Positions 15,801 to 23,952 of a DNA stretch of 64,000 bases are shown piece by piece. Below the pieces are notes generated by a model that saw only the letters and a program-made list of their open reading frames with translations, was not told the DNA's origin and did no database searches. The position numbers and the translations under genes are program-made. The stretch is from Chitinophagales bacterium (GTDB lineage: Bacteria > Bacteroidota > Bacteroidia > Chitinophagales > Chitinophagaceae), in contig JAIXKI010000024.1 in the NCBI GenBank assembly GCA_026936105.1, positions 62,001-126,000 of the forward strand, read 5' to 3'. Within the stretch, counting starts at the first letter, position 1; every line of letters starts with the position of its first letter.

Positions 15801-17051
15801 TTAATTCTGCAGTTGCCCCGGATTATTTACTTCACCTAAAAATAAAACAGCGCCTGTATGATTTTCTGCTATTAAGTATAAAAATGGCCTGTTCACATTC
15901 ATGACAGGATTTTGAGGAACAGAGGTTGTTCCCATACCGATTGAAGTAACGGCCGCAGCTTCTGTTCCTTTTTCATCCACGGCAATGTATGTCTTATGGA
16001 TCGCTTTTGAAATATAGGCCCCTGCTTCCGGGGGATACATATTATAAAAGGCAGCGTTTTCAGCGAACGCATCATGCATTCCCAATGATGACATTTCCGG
16101 CTTCATATCTTTCAGATCATAGCTATACGTCCATTTGGGCAGATACAAGGTCACTTTTGCAGAATCCATTTCATTTAAAGTTCCTGTCATCGGGTCTCCG
16201 TTGAAAGAAGAAAGCAGGTCTTCAACCGAAAGCCCCGATGCCGGTAAAATTATATACATGCTGAAACTGCCGGAACCGTAAGGAAGTTCAACGCATTGCA
16301 TGGAATGATTTTCCATATACCGGAAAGTGGCTGTTTGTGTCATAAAGGGTACCTGAACTGAACCTGGATCTTTGGCATAAAAGGTCATGTCTTTTGTTTC
16401 AGACTGATCAAATTTCAGTTTCCATTGCCCTTTAAAGTAAACGGCATTGATCAGGTACATGATATCCTCGGGACTAATCTGGTCAATTATCCTGTTTATT
16501 TTTCCATGAGTTTTGCCTGTAACCCATGAATTGATGTTGCCAATGGTCTGAGGGTTATTAAAATCCGACTTTGTGATTTGTGACAAATAGTATTCTGATA
16601 CGGTGTTGATAAACGGTTGCAGCGGTTGCGGCCCCGTAGAACGATACCAGATTGAATTGGCAATATCCATTTCTATCTTTGAATCGGCTTTGGGCAAGCC
16701 CGTCATCAGGGATTTAATGGTGTTGTTCAATGTTTCCGTGGAAATATCCTGCAACTGTAAAGCAGTTTTCATTTCATCCGAAGTATTTCCCGTAGCTCCG
16801 TTATACACCATGCTGAATGCCGTGTAAATACTTAAAGGAGAGATTAATTTATTTGAATTGGAATTATCCTGTTGCAGTACTTCTTTGAAAAACTTCAGGG
16901 CAAATATATTTTGAGAAGATATAACGCTTTGGCCACCCGGAGGAAGAACAATAGGTGTAGTGGTGCCGGTTGGAGCCTGTTCTTTGGTACAGCCCGGAAA
17001 AAAGGCTATAATCGAGGAAAGGGTAAGAATAAAAACGAGCCTGAAATTCAT
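15801..17051 (-). CDS. Serpin-family protease inhibitor, predicted lipoprotein
   Basis: A 416-residue serpin with a lipoprotein signal sequence starting MNFRLVFIL and ending in FFPGC (Cys at about residue 21), followed by a Thr/Pro/Gly linker before the serpin fold. The fold signatures are present: NSIWYRS, LINAVYFKGQWKLKF, and the C-terminal NRPFLYLIAENHTGAVLFLGEV. The reactive-centre hinge GTEAAAV is rich in small residues, as needed for an inhibitory serpin. Aligning the hinge with alpha-1-antitrypsin puts P1-P1' at Thr-Ser in MGTT-SVPQ, so elastase-like or subtilisin-like targets are more likely than trypsin-like ones (inference). Longer in-frame starts upstream would disrupt the signal sequence. 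Bacterial serpins are uncommon; this one should sit on the outer surface or in the periplasm. Confidence 0.93.
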   Translation of the reverse strand: MNFRLVFILTLSSIIAFFPGCTKEQAPTGTTTPIVLPPGGQSVISSQNIFALKFFKEVLQQDNSNSNKLISPLSIYTAFSMVYNGATGNTSDEMKTALQLQDISTETLNNTIKSLMTGLPKADSKIEMDIANSIWYRSTGPQPLQPFINTVSEYYLSQITKSDFNNPQTIGNINSWVTGKTHGKINRIIDQISPEDIMYLINAVYFKGQWKLKFDQSETKDMTFYAKDPGSVQVPFMTQTATFRYMENHSMQCVELPYGSGSFSMYIILPASGLSVEDLLSSFNGDPMTGTLNEMDSAKVTLYLPKWTYSYDLKDMKPEMSSLGMHDAFAENAAFYNMYPPEAGAYISKAIHKTYIAVDEKGTEAAAVTSIGMGTTSVPQNPVMNVNRPFLYLIAENHTGAVLFLGEVNNPGQLQN

Positions 17052-17283
17052 ATCACCAATTTTTTTGGTATGGTAATAATTACCGGTAAGTGTAATTCCC
17101 TTACTGTAACCAATAGGACTCAATCAGATTAAAATACGCTGCACGGTTTGTAAAAATGAAACAGGAAGTAAGAATTTGATGGATTTCCTACTGATTCTAT
17201 CTCATGCCCTTTCAGGTAATATTACTAAAATGCAAAATCTCATAGAGAAGAAAAGAGCATTAACTCATTAATAAAAAGTGGTT

Positions 17284-18789
17284 TTAATTCGCAAACAACC
17301 TTCCCACCACCGGCAACCTCTGAAATTCTTTTTTCTCAATGTTCAGGATCAACAGGAAAAACGAAAGTGTAAGTGCAGCAGCAAAGCCGCGGTTGATCCA
17401 CCTGTTAAGGTCCATCTGAATGAAAAGGCGGTGCACAAAATAAAGCAAGACGACAATGACTATGTAAGCCAGTAATTTTTTCCATGCATAAGGCACACGG
17501 TACTCTTTTTGTCCCCAGATAAAAGAGATCACCATCATGCTGCCGTAGCAAAAAAATGTGGCCCAGGCACAGGCCATGTAACCAAAAGTGGGAATGAACA
17601 GATAGTTGATGATAATGGTGATGACAGCACCGATCACTGTAATCCAGGCGCCGGCCATGGTCTTGTTGGTGAGTTTGTACCAGATGGATAGATTGTAATA
17701 AATGCCCAGGAACATATTGGCCAATAAAAGTACCGGCACCACTTTCAACCCTTCCCACATCTTCGGGTTTTGTATGAAATATTTCCAGATGTCGAGGAAC
17801 AGCGCCACCACAAGGAACATCAGGCAAATGGTGATGACAAAAAATTTCATAACCCGTGCATAGATCCTCTGCGGATTTTCTCCTCTTGACTGGATGAAGA
17901 AAAAAGGTTCGGCGCCCATGCGGAAAGCCTGGATGAATAAAGTGATCAGGATGGATAATTTGTAACAGGCGCCATAGGTTCCCACTTCAAACTTAACGGC
18001 TTCTTCCGTAGGCGCTGATGACCACCAGCCCAGCATGATCCGGTCAAAGGTTTCGTTGATCATACCGCCAAAGCCTGCAATGACAAGCGGCATGGAATAT
18101 AGCATGATCTGCCCCCACATTTTGCCATTGAATCTCCATTTGAAGGAAAGGAATTCTTTCCACAGCAAAAGAAGGGTGATTGCCGATTGTATCAGGTTGG
18201 CAATGATCACGTAACCCACGCCTACATTTTTGTTGTAAAAGAACAGTAAAATGCTTTTCGGGTCTTTGGCTTCTATCCGCGGGCAGACGGATAAGAAGAA
18301 ATACACGACCGCAATATTGATCAGGATGCCGGCAATGCGTATGAAGGCAAATTTTATAGGGCGTTGTTCATAACGAAGCTTGGCAAAAGCCAGCGCCGAC
18401 AAGCTGTCGAATGCAATGATGAAAGCGCTCCAGGTGATATATTCCGGGTGTTTTTCAATTCGTATCAGATCTGCAAAGGCCGTACGGAAGATGATGAGCA
18501 GTGTGGTCAGGCAAATAGTGCTGATGATTAGCGACACGGTGGCTGTGTTATACACTTCTTCCTCATGTTCTTTTTTCTGAACATAGCGGAAGTAAGCGGT
18601 TTCCAGCCCATAAGTAAATATGACATTCAGGAAAGGGATAGCCGAATAAACCAGGGTCATGTCGCCATAGGCGGGACCGGATAATTTTAAAGTCAGGTAT
18701 GGAGTGAGCAGGTAATTCAAAAACCGGGCAACGATGGAGCTGACTCCATACCACATTGTCTGGCCTGCTAGTTTTTTGATTCCGCTCAA
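17284..18789 (-). CDS. Polysaccharide flippase (MATE/Wzx-like)
   Basis: A 501-residue integral membrane protein with about 12-14 transmembrane segments, of the oligosaccharide/polysaccharide flippase group (MviN/MATE/Wzx superfamily). The N-terminus GIKKLAGQTMWYGVSSIVARFLNYLLTPYLT split by short loops is characteristic. It probably moves a lipid-linked saccharide across the inner membrane. No glycosyltransferase genes lie next to it, so the substrate is unknown. A TATTTTTG -7 element lies 35 bases upstream of the start. Confidence 0.9.
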   Translation of the reverse strand: MSGIKKLAGQTMWYGVSSIVARFLNYLLTPYLTLKLSGPAYGDMTLVYSAIPFLNVIFTYGLETAYFRYVQKKEHEEEVYNTATVSLIISTICLTTLLIIFRTAFADLIRIEKHPEYITWSAFIIAFDSLSALAFAKLRYEQRPIKFAFIRIAGILINIAVVYFFLSVCPRIEAKDPKSILLFFYNKNVGVGYVIIANLIQSAITLLLLWKEFLSFKWRFNGKMWGQIMLYSMPLVIAGFGGMINETFDRIMLGWWSSAPTEEAVKFEVGTYGACYKLSILITLFIQAFRMGAEPFFFIQSRGENPQRIYARVMKFFVITICLMFLVVALFLDIWKYFIQNPKMWEGLKVVPVLLLANMFLGIYYNLSIWYKLTNKTMAGAWITVIGAVITIIINYLFIPTFGYMACAWATFFCYGSMMVISFIWGQKEYRVPYAWKKLLAYIVIVVLLYFVHRLFIQMDLNRWINRGFAAALTLSFFLLILNIEKKEFQRLPVVGRLFAN

Positions 18790-18824
18790 GGATCAGATAA
18801 TTTTAATTGCTGCCGAATGCAGGA

Positions 18825-18832
18825 CAAAAATA
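18825..18832 (-). promoter_or_regulatory. Bacteroidota -7 element (TATTTTTG)
   Basis: Exact TAnnTTTG match on the minus strand, 35 bases upstream of the flippase start. Confidence 0.4.
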
Positions 18833-18945
18833 GTTTTCTGTTTCTGAAAACACGAATGAGTGGAAAGCTCTTTACATTTTTAACTTTTTTAACGGGGCAC
18901 AGGATCTTAGCATTTCTATATAAAATACTTCTAACGTGATTACTT

Positions 18946-18953
18946 TATCTTTG
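18946..18953 (+). promoter_or_regulatory. Bacteroidota -7 element (TATCTTTG)
   Basis: Exact TAnnTTTG match 21 bases upstream of the secreted coiled-coil gene. The -33 region shows no clear TTTG. Confidence 0.5.
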
Positions 18954-18974
18954 CTCTTTAAAATTTACAGGTTT

Positions 18975-19640
18975 ATGAAAAAAGGAACACTTTTCCTGTT
19001 GTTTTTATCCATTTTCTTTTCTGTGGTGAATGCACAGGCTTATGAGACCACCATTGACTACAGCAAGAAAAAGCAGAATGCCTATGCAATTGATTATCCT
19101 TATTCCACCGATGCACTGCAGAATGCCATCGTTTCCAGGATGGAAAAGATGGGAAATAAAGGCAAAGAGGAAAAGGGATTGTTCAACAAGGACAAGGGAT
19201 TCATCGTTTTCAAATCAGCTTATGTCAATGACATCAGCAGCGATGCCATGGATTATATCGTAAAAGTGGAACAAAAGAGCCGCAAGGATAAAAACACTTC
19301 TGTATTGTACATGATCTTAAATAAGAACGGAGAGGATGCTTCTTCAGGACTCGACCCGATGGAGGTGGAAAGGATCAAGGAATTTCTGCAAAGCCTGCAG
19401 CCCGATGTGGTGGCTGCCGACCTGGAACTCCAGATCAAAGCGCAGGAAGATGTGGTGGCCAAGGCAGAGAAAAAACTGAAGAACCTGAAAGATGACCAGG
19501 ACAGCATGGAGAAGAAGATCAAAAACCTGCAGGACGACCTGAAGAAAAATGCAAAAGATCAGGAGAATGCACAGAAGGATATAGATAACCAGAAGTCTGC
19601 ACTGGATGCACTGAAAGCCAAGAGAACTTCAAACAACTAA
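18975..19640 (+). CDS. Secreted protein with C-terminal coiled coil
   Basis: A 221-residue protein that I do not recognise by family. It starts with a signal peptide (MKKGTLFLLFL to VNAQA, about 21 residues). Residues 25-130 form a mixed alpha/beta region. Residues about 145-215 are a highly charged heptad-like segment rich in Lys, Asp, Glu and Gln, a confident coiled coil (for example EKKLKNLKDDQDSMEKK). The ATG at 18975 is chosen because it begins the signal peptide and lies just after a -7 element; an upstream in-frame start at 18936 precedes that element and is unlikely. Its stop overlaps the convergent arfB stop by four bases. Confidence 0.75.
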   Translation: MKKGTLFLLFLSIFFSVVNAQAYETTIDYSKKKQNAYAIDYPYSTDALQNAIVSRMEKMGNKGKEEKGLFNKDKGFIVFKSAYVNDISSDAMDYIVKVEQKSRKDKNTSVLYMILNKNGEDASSGLDPMEVERIKEFLQSLQPDVVAADLELQIKAQEDVVAKAEKKLKNLKDDQDSMEKKIKNLQDDLKKNAKDQENAQKDIDNQKSALDALKAKRTSNN

Positions 19641-20041
19641 TAGTCTCCCGGCCTGAATTTTTTTCGGCCTGATTTGATTTCCGCTCTCTTTTTTTTGGAT
19701 TCAAATCTTTTTTCTTTTTCTGCCTTGCTGATCTTTGTGGCGATGCGGTTTTTTTTTCTTTTCAGAGAGACACGGATCAGTTCATTGATCTTTTGAATGG
19801 CTTCTTCTTTGTTGGCAAGCTGCGTACGGTGTGTTTGAGATTTTACCTGCAGAAACCCTTCTGCATTGATACGGTTGGAAAGTTTTTCTTTTAAAATTTG
19901 TTTTTGTTCTTCATTCAAAATCTTTGAAGAATCAATATGAAAAGATGCGATCACAGCCGTTTCTACTTTATTGACGTTCTGGCCGCCTTTGCCTCCACTG
20001 CGGGTGGTTTGAAAATTTATTTCTTTGGAGAGATCGGTCAT
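19637..20041 (-). CDS. arfB: ArfB-type peptidyl-tRNA hydrolase (YaeJ/ICT1-like)
   Basis: A 134-residue release-factor-like hydrolase that rescues stalled ribosomes. The catalytic motif SGGKGGQNVNKVET (GGQ at about residues 19-21) is at the N-terminus, as in ArfB, and there is no codon-recognition domain. The C-terminal tail is very basic (many Lys and Arg over the last 45 residues), which in ArfB enters the mRNA channel of the ribosome. Length is normal for the family. It is convergent with the coiled-coil protein gene, overlapping by four bases. Upstream, 121 bases separate it from the divergent dtd gene. Confidence 0.93.
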   Translation of the reverse strand: MTDLSKEINFQTTRSGGKGGQNVNKVETAVIASFHIDSSKILNEEQKQILKEKLSNRINAEGFLQVKSQTHRTQLANKEEAIQKINELIRVSLKRKKNRIATKISKAEKEKRFESKKKRAEIKSGRKKFRPGDY

Positions 20042-20115
20042 AACAGAATTTAAAGTTTATCCCGCATGGGAGTGCCGGTAATACTGTAAAGATAAATTCC
20101 TTCAAATTATGAACT

Positions 20116-20123
20116 TAACTTTG
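20116..20123 (+). promoter_or_regulatory. Bacteroidota -7 element (TAACTTTG)
   Basis: Exact TAnnTTTG match 39 bases upstream of dtd, in the divergent region between arfB and dtd. Confidence 0.5.
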
Positions 20124-20162
20124 AAATGAAAGCCTGAAACGGAAACGGTAACTTGCGATCTC

Positions 20163-20615
20163 ATGAAATCGGTCATACAAAGAGTAACTAAAGCTTCTGT
20201 AACCATTGATGGCAAGGTTCATTCTCAAATCGGAAAAGGCCTGCTTGTGCTGGCAGGCATTGAAGATGCGGATGGCAGTGAAGATATTGAATGGCTCAGC
20301 AGTAAGATCGTGAACCTGCGCATTTTTGATGATGAGAACGGGGTGATGAACATTTCCGTAAAAGACATCAATGGAGAAATTCTTCTGGTGAGCCAGTTTA
20401 CCCTTCAGGCTTCCACTAAAAAAGGCAACCGCCCTTCTTATCTGAAGGCAAGCAAACCGGATATAGCGATCCCCATATACGAACAGTTCCTAAAGCAACT
20501 ATCCATAGACCTTGGAAAAGAAGTGAAGGCCGGAGTCTTTGGCGCCGATATGAAAGTGGAATTGATCAACAACGGGCCGGTGACCATTCTGATAGATACA
20601 AAGGTTAGGGAATAA
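20163..20615 (+). CDS. dtd: D-aminoacyl-tRNA deacylase
   Basis: A 150-residue D-aminoacyl-tRNA deacylase, which hydrolyses D-amino acids (and glycine mischarged on tRNA-Ala) from tRNA. The N-terminus MKSVIQRVTKASVTIDG, the SQFTLQAS active-site segment with the catalytic Thr, and the C-terminal NNGPVT cross-subunit Gly-cisPro motif are all present. It is a full-length cytoplasmic homodimer-type enzyme. It is followed by 107 bases without a gene before the convergent secreted protein. Confidence 0.96.
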   Translation: MKSVIQRVTKASVTIDGKVHSQIGKGLLVLAGIEDADGSEDIEWLSSKIVNLRIFDDENGVMNISVKDINGEILLVSQFTLQASTKKGNRPSYLKASKPDIAIPIYEQFLKQLSIDLGKEVKAGVFGADMKVELINNGPVTILIDTKVRE

Positions 20616-20722
20616 GGGCGAGGTTGAAGTATCGAGCAGGGAAGGCTTAAACTTTTGACCCGGTCAGCTTTATTTTTTATAAACCTGTGATTGGCAAAAA
20701 CCGTTTTAGTATTAATAACATT

Positions 20723-21085
20723 TTATCTCACGCCTATCTTTTCAGAAAACCTCTTGCCGTTTTTAAATTCCACCATCAGGAAGAACACTCTTTCATTGAT
20801 ACCGGAAACGGAGAAGTCAAAAGAAGGGGCATCCATTTCATGCTGTTCCACAATGCGGTGGCCGGTAGAGGTCCATACCAGGATCTGCCTCAGGTTATTT
20901 TCGGCATCGGTGCTCTTGATGGTTATTTGCTTTCCGGAAGTAAGCACTTTAAACGGTTTGTTAACTTTTCTTTCAGCAATAGGCCTGATCTTTCCCGGGC
21001 CGGGATCACCCTGGGCATACATGGGGCAAACAAACATGGCACTAATTGCAAAAGCTGCTATGCAACGGGAGAGTAGGCGTATCAT
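20723..21085 (-). CDS. Small secreted protein resembling a T9SS sorting domain
   Basis: A 120-residue protein with a signal peptide (about residues 1-25, ending MYAQ). The mature part of about 95 residues has, from residue 50 on, the pattern of a Por-secretion (type A) C-terminal domain: a strand with an aromatic/aliphatic run and STGH turn (LVWTSTGHRIVEQ), a central SFDFSVSG, then VFFLMVEFKNGKRFSEKIGV, matching the usual GVYIVKV..NGK....KIIV ending. There is almost no cargo in front of it. It may be a stand-alone sorting-domain-like protein, a remnant, or a small adhesin. The family assignment rests on pattern similarity only. Confidence 0.65.
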   Translation of the reverse strand: MIRLLSRCIAAFAISAMFVCPMYAQGDPGPGKIRPIAERKVNKPFKVLTSGKQITIKSTDAENNLRQILVWTSTGHRIVEQHEMDAPSFDFSVSGINERVFFLMVEFKNGKRFSEKIGVR

Positions 21086-21210
21086 AGAATAAATAAATTG
21101 TTTTTCATAAATGGTGATTAATTGTTTTCAGGGGGTAGGAGATCGGGAACGGGAGTAGAAGAACGGCAAGAATCATGCTATATTGCAAAAAATAAGTAAA
21201 AATTTCTTTT

Positions 21211-21540
21211 ATGACCATTAAGCAAGCCCAGCAGCAGGTGGACCAATGGATCAAAACTGTTGGCGTAAGATATTTCAGTGAGCTGACCAATATGGCGATA
21301 CTTACCGAGGAAGTGGGAGAATTGGCCCGAATCATGGCACGTAAGTACGGCGACCAGTCATTTAAAAAAAGTGACCGGGATAAAGATCTGGGAGATGAGA
21401 TGGCGGATGTGCTATGGGTGTTGCTTTGCCTGGCCAATCAGACCGGCGTGGACCTGACTGAAGCCCTGAAGAAGAATTTTGAAAAGAAAACAAAAAGGGA
21501 TGCAAAAAGGCATCTGAAAAATAAAAAGCTGAAAGATTAG
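21211..21540 (+). CDS. MazG-like nucleotide pyrophosphohydrolase
   Basis: A 109-residue all-alpha NTP pyrophosphatase of the MazG/dUTPase superfamily. The metal-binding motif EEVGELARI (ExxE) is followed about 35 residues later by LGDEMADVLW (ExxD). The length is that of single-domain MazG-like proteins rather than two-domain MazG. It would hydrolyse non-canonical nucleoside triphosphates to monophosphates (inference). The gene is divergent from the small secreted protein and 40 bases upstream of another secreted protein. Confidence 0.88.
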   Translation: MTIKQAQQQVDQWIKTVGVRYFSELTNMAILTEEVGELARIMARKYGDQSFKKSDRDKDLGDEMADVLWVLLCLANQTGVDLTEALKKNFEKKTKRDAKRHLKNKKLKD

Positions 21541-21580
21541 CTTTGTGAAGCAGATCTGATTTAATTTAAAGATTCGTTTT

Positions 21581-22285
21581 ATGAAAAAGCATTTTGTACT
21601 GGCCCCGGTGTTTTTTATGGCATTTATGATGAAAGGGATGGCCCAGAGCGATCAGGTATTCACTATAGAGCCGGGAGAAAAGATCATTGACGCCATACCT
21701 CTGCAGGGTCAATATTTTTCAAAGAATTTTGTCAATGGCTTATTATGGATGAAGGACGGAAGATTGGGAAGGGCCGAAGTGAATTATAATTACCTGTTTG
21801 GGGAAATGATGTTCGTCAATGAGAAAAAAGACACCCTGGCATTTGCCTCTCCTCAAGACTTTAAACTGTTTGCATTGGGGAATGACACTTTTTATTTTTC
21901 CAATAAAACATACCTGAGGGAAATTGGCAACTACGGCAATCTGAAGCTTGGCGAAAAATCATATTTCGGAGTAGCCGAAGTGAAAAAGATTGGAGCCATG
22001 GGCGTGGAGACATCGGGTGTGTCCATTGATCAGTTCAGGCAGATGCAATACACTTCCACCGGGATGAAAGACCTGACCGTACAGGAGAAAACCATTGTGA
22101 AACGCATCTCTGTATATTATATAGGAGATACGGACGGAAATTTTAAACCTGCCAACCGGAAAAACATTCTGAAAATGGCAACCGGAAAAGAATCTGCTGA
22201 CCTTAAAAATTACATGGATTCCAACAAGGTGAACTTTTCAAAAAAAGAGGACCTCGTGGCATTGCTCTCCGTAATACAGAAATAA
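21581..22285 (+). CDS. Secreted protein, function unknown
   Basis: A 234-residue exported protein (signal peptide residues 1-21, ending GMAQ). I do not recognise the family. The mature part begins with alternating strands (VNGLLWMKDGRLGRAEVNYNYLFGEMMFVN) and has a helical, lysine-rich C-terminus with KKEDLVALLSVIQ. There is no lipobox and no T9SS sorting end, so it should be periplasmic or on the outer membrane. It is downstream of the MazG-like gene on the same strand, 40 bases apart, and 23 bases upstream of glyS. Confidence 0.72.
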   Translation: MKKHFVLAPVFFMAFMMKGMAQSDQVFTIEPGEKIIDAIPLQGQYFSKNFVNGLLWMKDGRLGRAEVNYNYLFGEMMFVNEKKDTLAFASPQDFKLFALGNDTFYFSNKTYLREIGNYGNLKLGEKSYFGVAEVKKIGAMGVETSGVSIDQFRQMQYTSTGMKDLTVQEKTIVKRISVYYIGDTDGNFKPANRKNILKMATGKESADLKNYMDSNKVNFSKKEDLVALLSVIQK

Positions 22286-22293
22286 TTCTTCTT

Positions 22294-22301
22294 TACCTTT
22301 G
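22294..22301 (+). promoter_or_regulatory. Bacteroidota -7 element (TACCTTTG) for glyS
   Basis: Exact TAnnTTTG match ending only 7 bases before the glyS ATG, so the transcript would start almost at the start codon. Confidence 0.5.
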
Positions 22302-22308
22302 CCGCCTT

Positions 22309-23793
22309 ATGGCAAACAATAATAAAACGACCCCGAAAACACACAGATTTCAGGATATCATCTCTCATTGCAAAGAGTATGGTTTTGTATTTCCCAGCAG
22401 CGAGATCTATGACGGCCTGCAGGCGGTTTATGATTATGGCCAGTGGGGCAGTGAGCTGAAAAAGAATATCAAGGATCATTGGTGGAAAAGTATGACGCAG
22501 ATGCATGAGAACATTGTAGGAATTGACGCAGCCATCTTCATGCACCCGACCACCTGGAAAGCATCCGGGCATATTGATAATTTCAATGACCCGATGATTG
22601 ATAACAAAGACAGCAAGAAAAGATACCGGGTGGATCACCTGATAGAGGGTTACGCTGAAAAATTGTATGCGGAAAATAAAATGGAGCAGGCAGAGGAAGT
22701 ATTAGAAGAAATGAACTCCTTGCTGGCAAAAGATGATTTTGAAGGATTGAAAAAACTCATCGTTGATCATAAAATAAAATGCCCTATCAGCGGTACAAGT
22801 AACTGGACCGACATACGCCAGTTCAATCTGATGTTCTCCACGCAAATGGGAAGCGTGGCAGGAGAGGAAGGAGAAGGTATTGTTTATTTAAGGCCTGAAA
22901 CAGCCCAGGGAATATTTGTCAATTTTTTGAATGTGCAAAAGAGCGGGAGAATGAAAATCCCTTTTGGCATAGCCCAGATCGGAAAAGCATTCCGTAATGA
23001 GATCGTTGCAAGACAATTCATTTTCCGCATGAGGGAATTTGAACAGATGGAAATGCAGTTCTTCATACGCCCCGGCACACAAAAGGAATGGTATGAGAGA
23101 TGGAAGGAGACCCGGATGAACTGGCACCTGAGCCTCGGTATTGCAAAAGAAAGATATCGCTTTCATGATCATGTGAAACTGGCGCACTATGCCGATGCTG
23201 CTTGTGATATAGAATATAATTACCCCATTGGCTTCAAGGAAGTGGAAGGTATTCATTCCCGCACCGATTTCGATCTGAAGAATCACCAGGAGTACAGTAA
23301 AAAGAAAATGCAGTATTTCGATAATGATATTGACCCTGCCACCGGAAAACCCTATGGAAATTATATTCCGTATGTCATCGAAACTTCCATTGGCCTTGAC
23401 CGGATGTTTTTATTAGTGATGAGTGAAGCATATACCGAAGAAGATCTTTCTACGGCAGAAAAACAGGACAGCAGGGTAGTGTTGAAATTTCCTCCTTCCT
23501 TAGCTCCGGTGAAGTTGGCGGTACTGCCCCTGGTAAAAAAAGACGGGCTTCCAGAGATTGCCCGAAAAATTATGGATGACTGCAAAGCTTCTTTCCGTTG
23601 TTTTTATGAAGAGAAGGATACCATCGGAAAACGATACAGGAGGATGGATGCCATCGGCACTCCTTTCTGCGTCACGGTGGATCAACAGACCAAGGAAGAT
23701 AATACGGTCACTATCCGTCATCGCGATTCAATGCAGCAGGATAGAATTGGAATGGATAAAGTGAGGGAGATTGTGATGGCCGCCATCAAATGA
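22309..23793 (+). CDS. glyS: Glycyl-tRNA synthetase, class II alpha2 type
   Basis: A 494-residue homodimeric-type glycyl-tRNA synthetase that charges tRNA-Gly. Class II motifs are visible: motif 1-2 area with RPETAQGIFVNF and GKAFRNEI(V)ARQFIFRMREFEQMEMQFF, motif 3 with ETSIGLDRM near residue 360, and an anticodon-binding domain from about 385 (LAPVKLAVLPL ... TIGKRYRRMDAIGTPFCVT). It is the eukaryote/archaea-like single-chain form, not the bacterial alpha/beta form. Length is typical. It is probably transcribed from its own near-leaderless promoter. Confidence 0.97.
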   Translation: MANNNKTTPKTHRFQDIISHCKEYGFVFPSSEIYDGLQAVYDYGQWGSELKKNIKDHWWKSMTQMHENIVGIDAAIFMHPTTWKASGHIDNFNDPMIDNKDSKKRYRVDHLIEGYAEKLYAENKMEQAEEVLEEMNSLLAKDDFEGLKKLIVDHKIKCPISGTSNWTDIRQFNLMFSTQMGSVAGEEGEGIVYLRPETAQGIFVNFLNVQKSGRMKIPFGIAQIGKAFRNEIVARQFIFRMREFEQMEMQFFIRPGTQKEWYERWKETRMNWHLSLGIAKERYRFHDHVKLAHYADAACDIEYNYPIGFKEVEGIHSRTDFDLKNHQEYSKKKMQYFDNDIDPATGKPYGNYIPYVIETSIGLDRMFLLVMSEAYTEEDLSTAEKQDSRVVLKFPPSLAPVKLAVLPLVKKDGLPEIARKIMDDCKASFRCFYEEKDTIGKRYRRMDAIGTPFCVTVDQQTKEDNTVTIRHRDSMQQDRIGMDKVREIVMAAIK

Positions 23794-23952
23794 TGATTCT
23801 CCCTTTCATTTTCATTGAAAGTATCGAATCTGATATTTTTTGAGAAAAACGGGTGAATTGGTACAATCAGATGAATACCTGACTTTTATCATGTTTTAAA
23901 TGCGGACATTCCGGGAAATTTCAGTTTAATTTTTATCTTAAAAACAACTGAA

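Noticed and set aside
23794-23952. CTTTCA/TGAAAG hairpin after glyS
   Set aside because: Only six base pairs and a weak tail; not enough for a terminator call.
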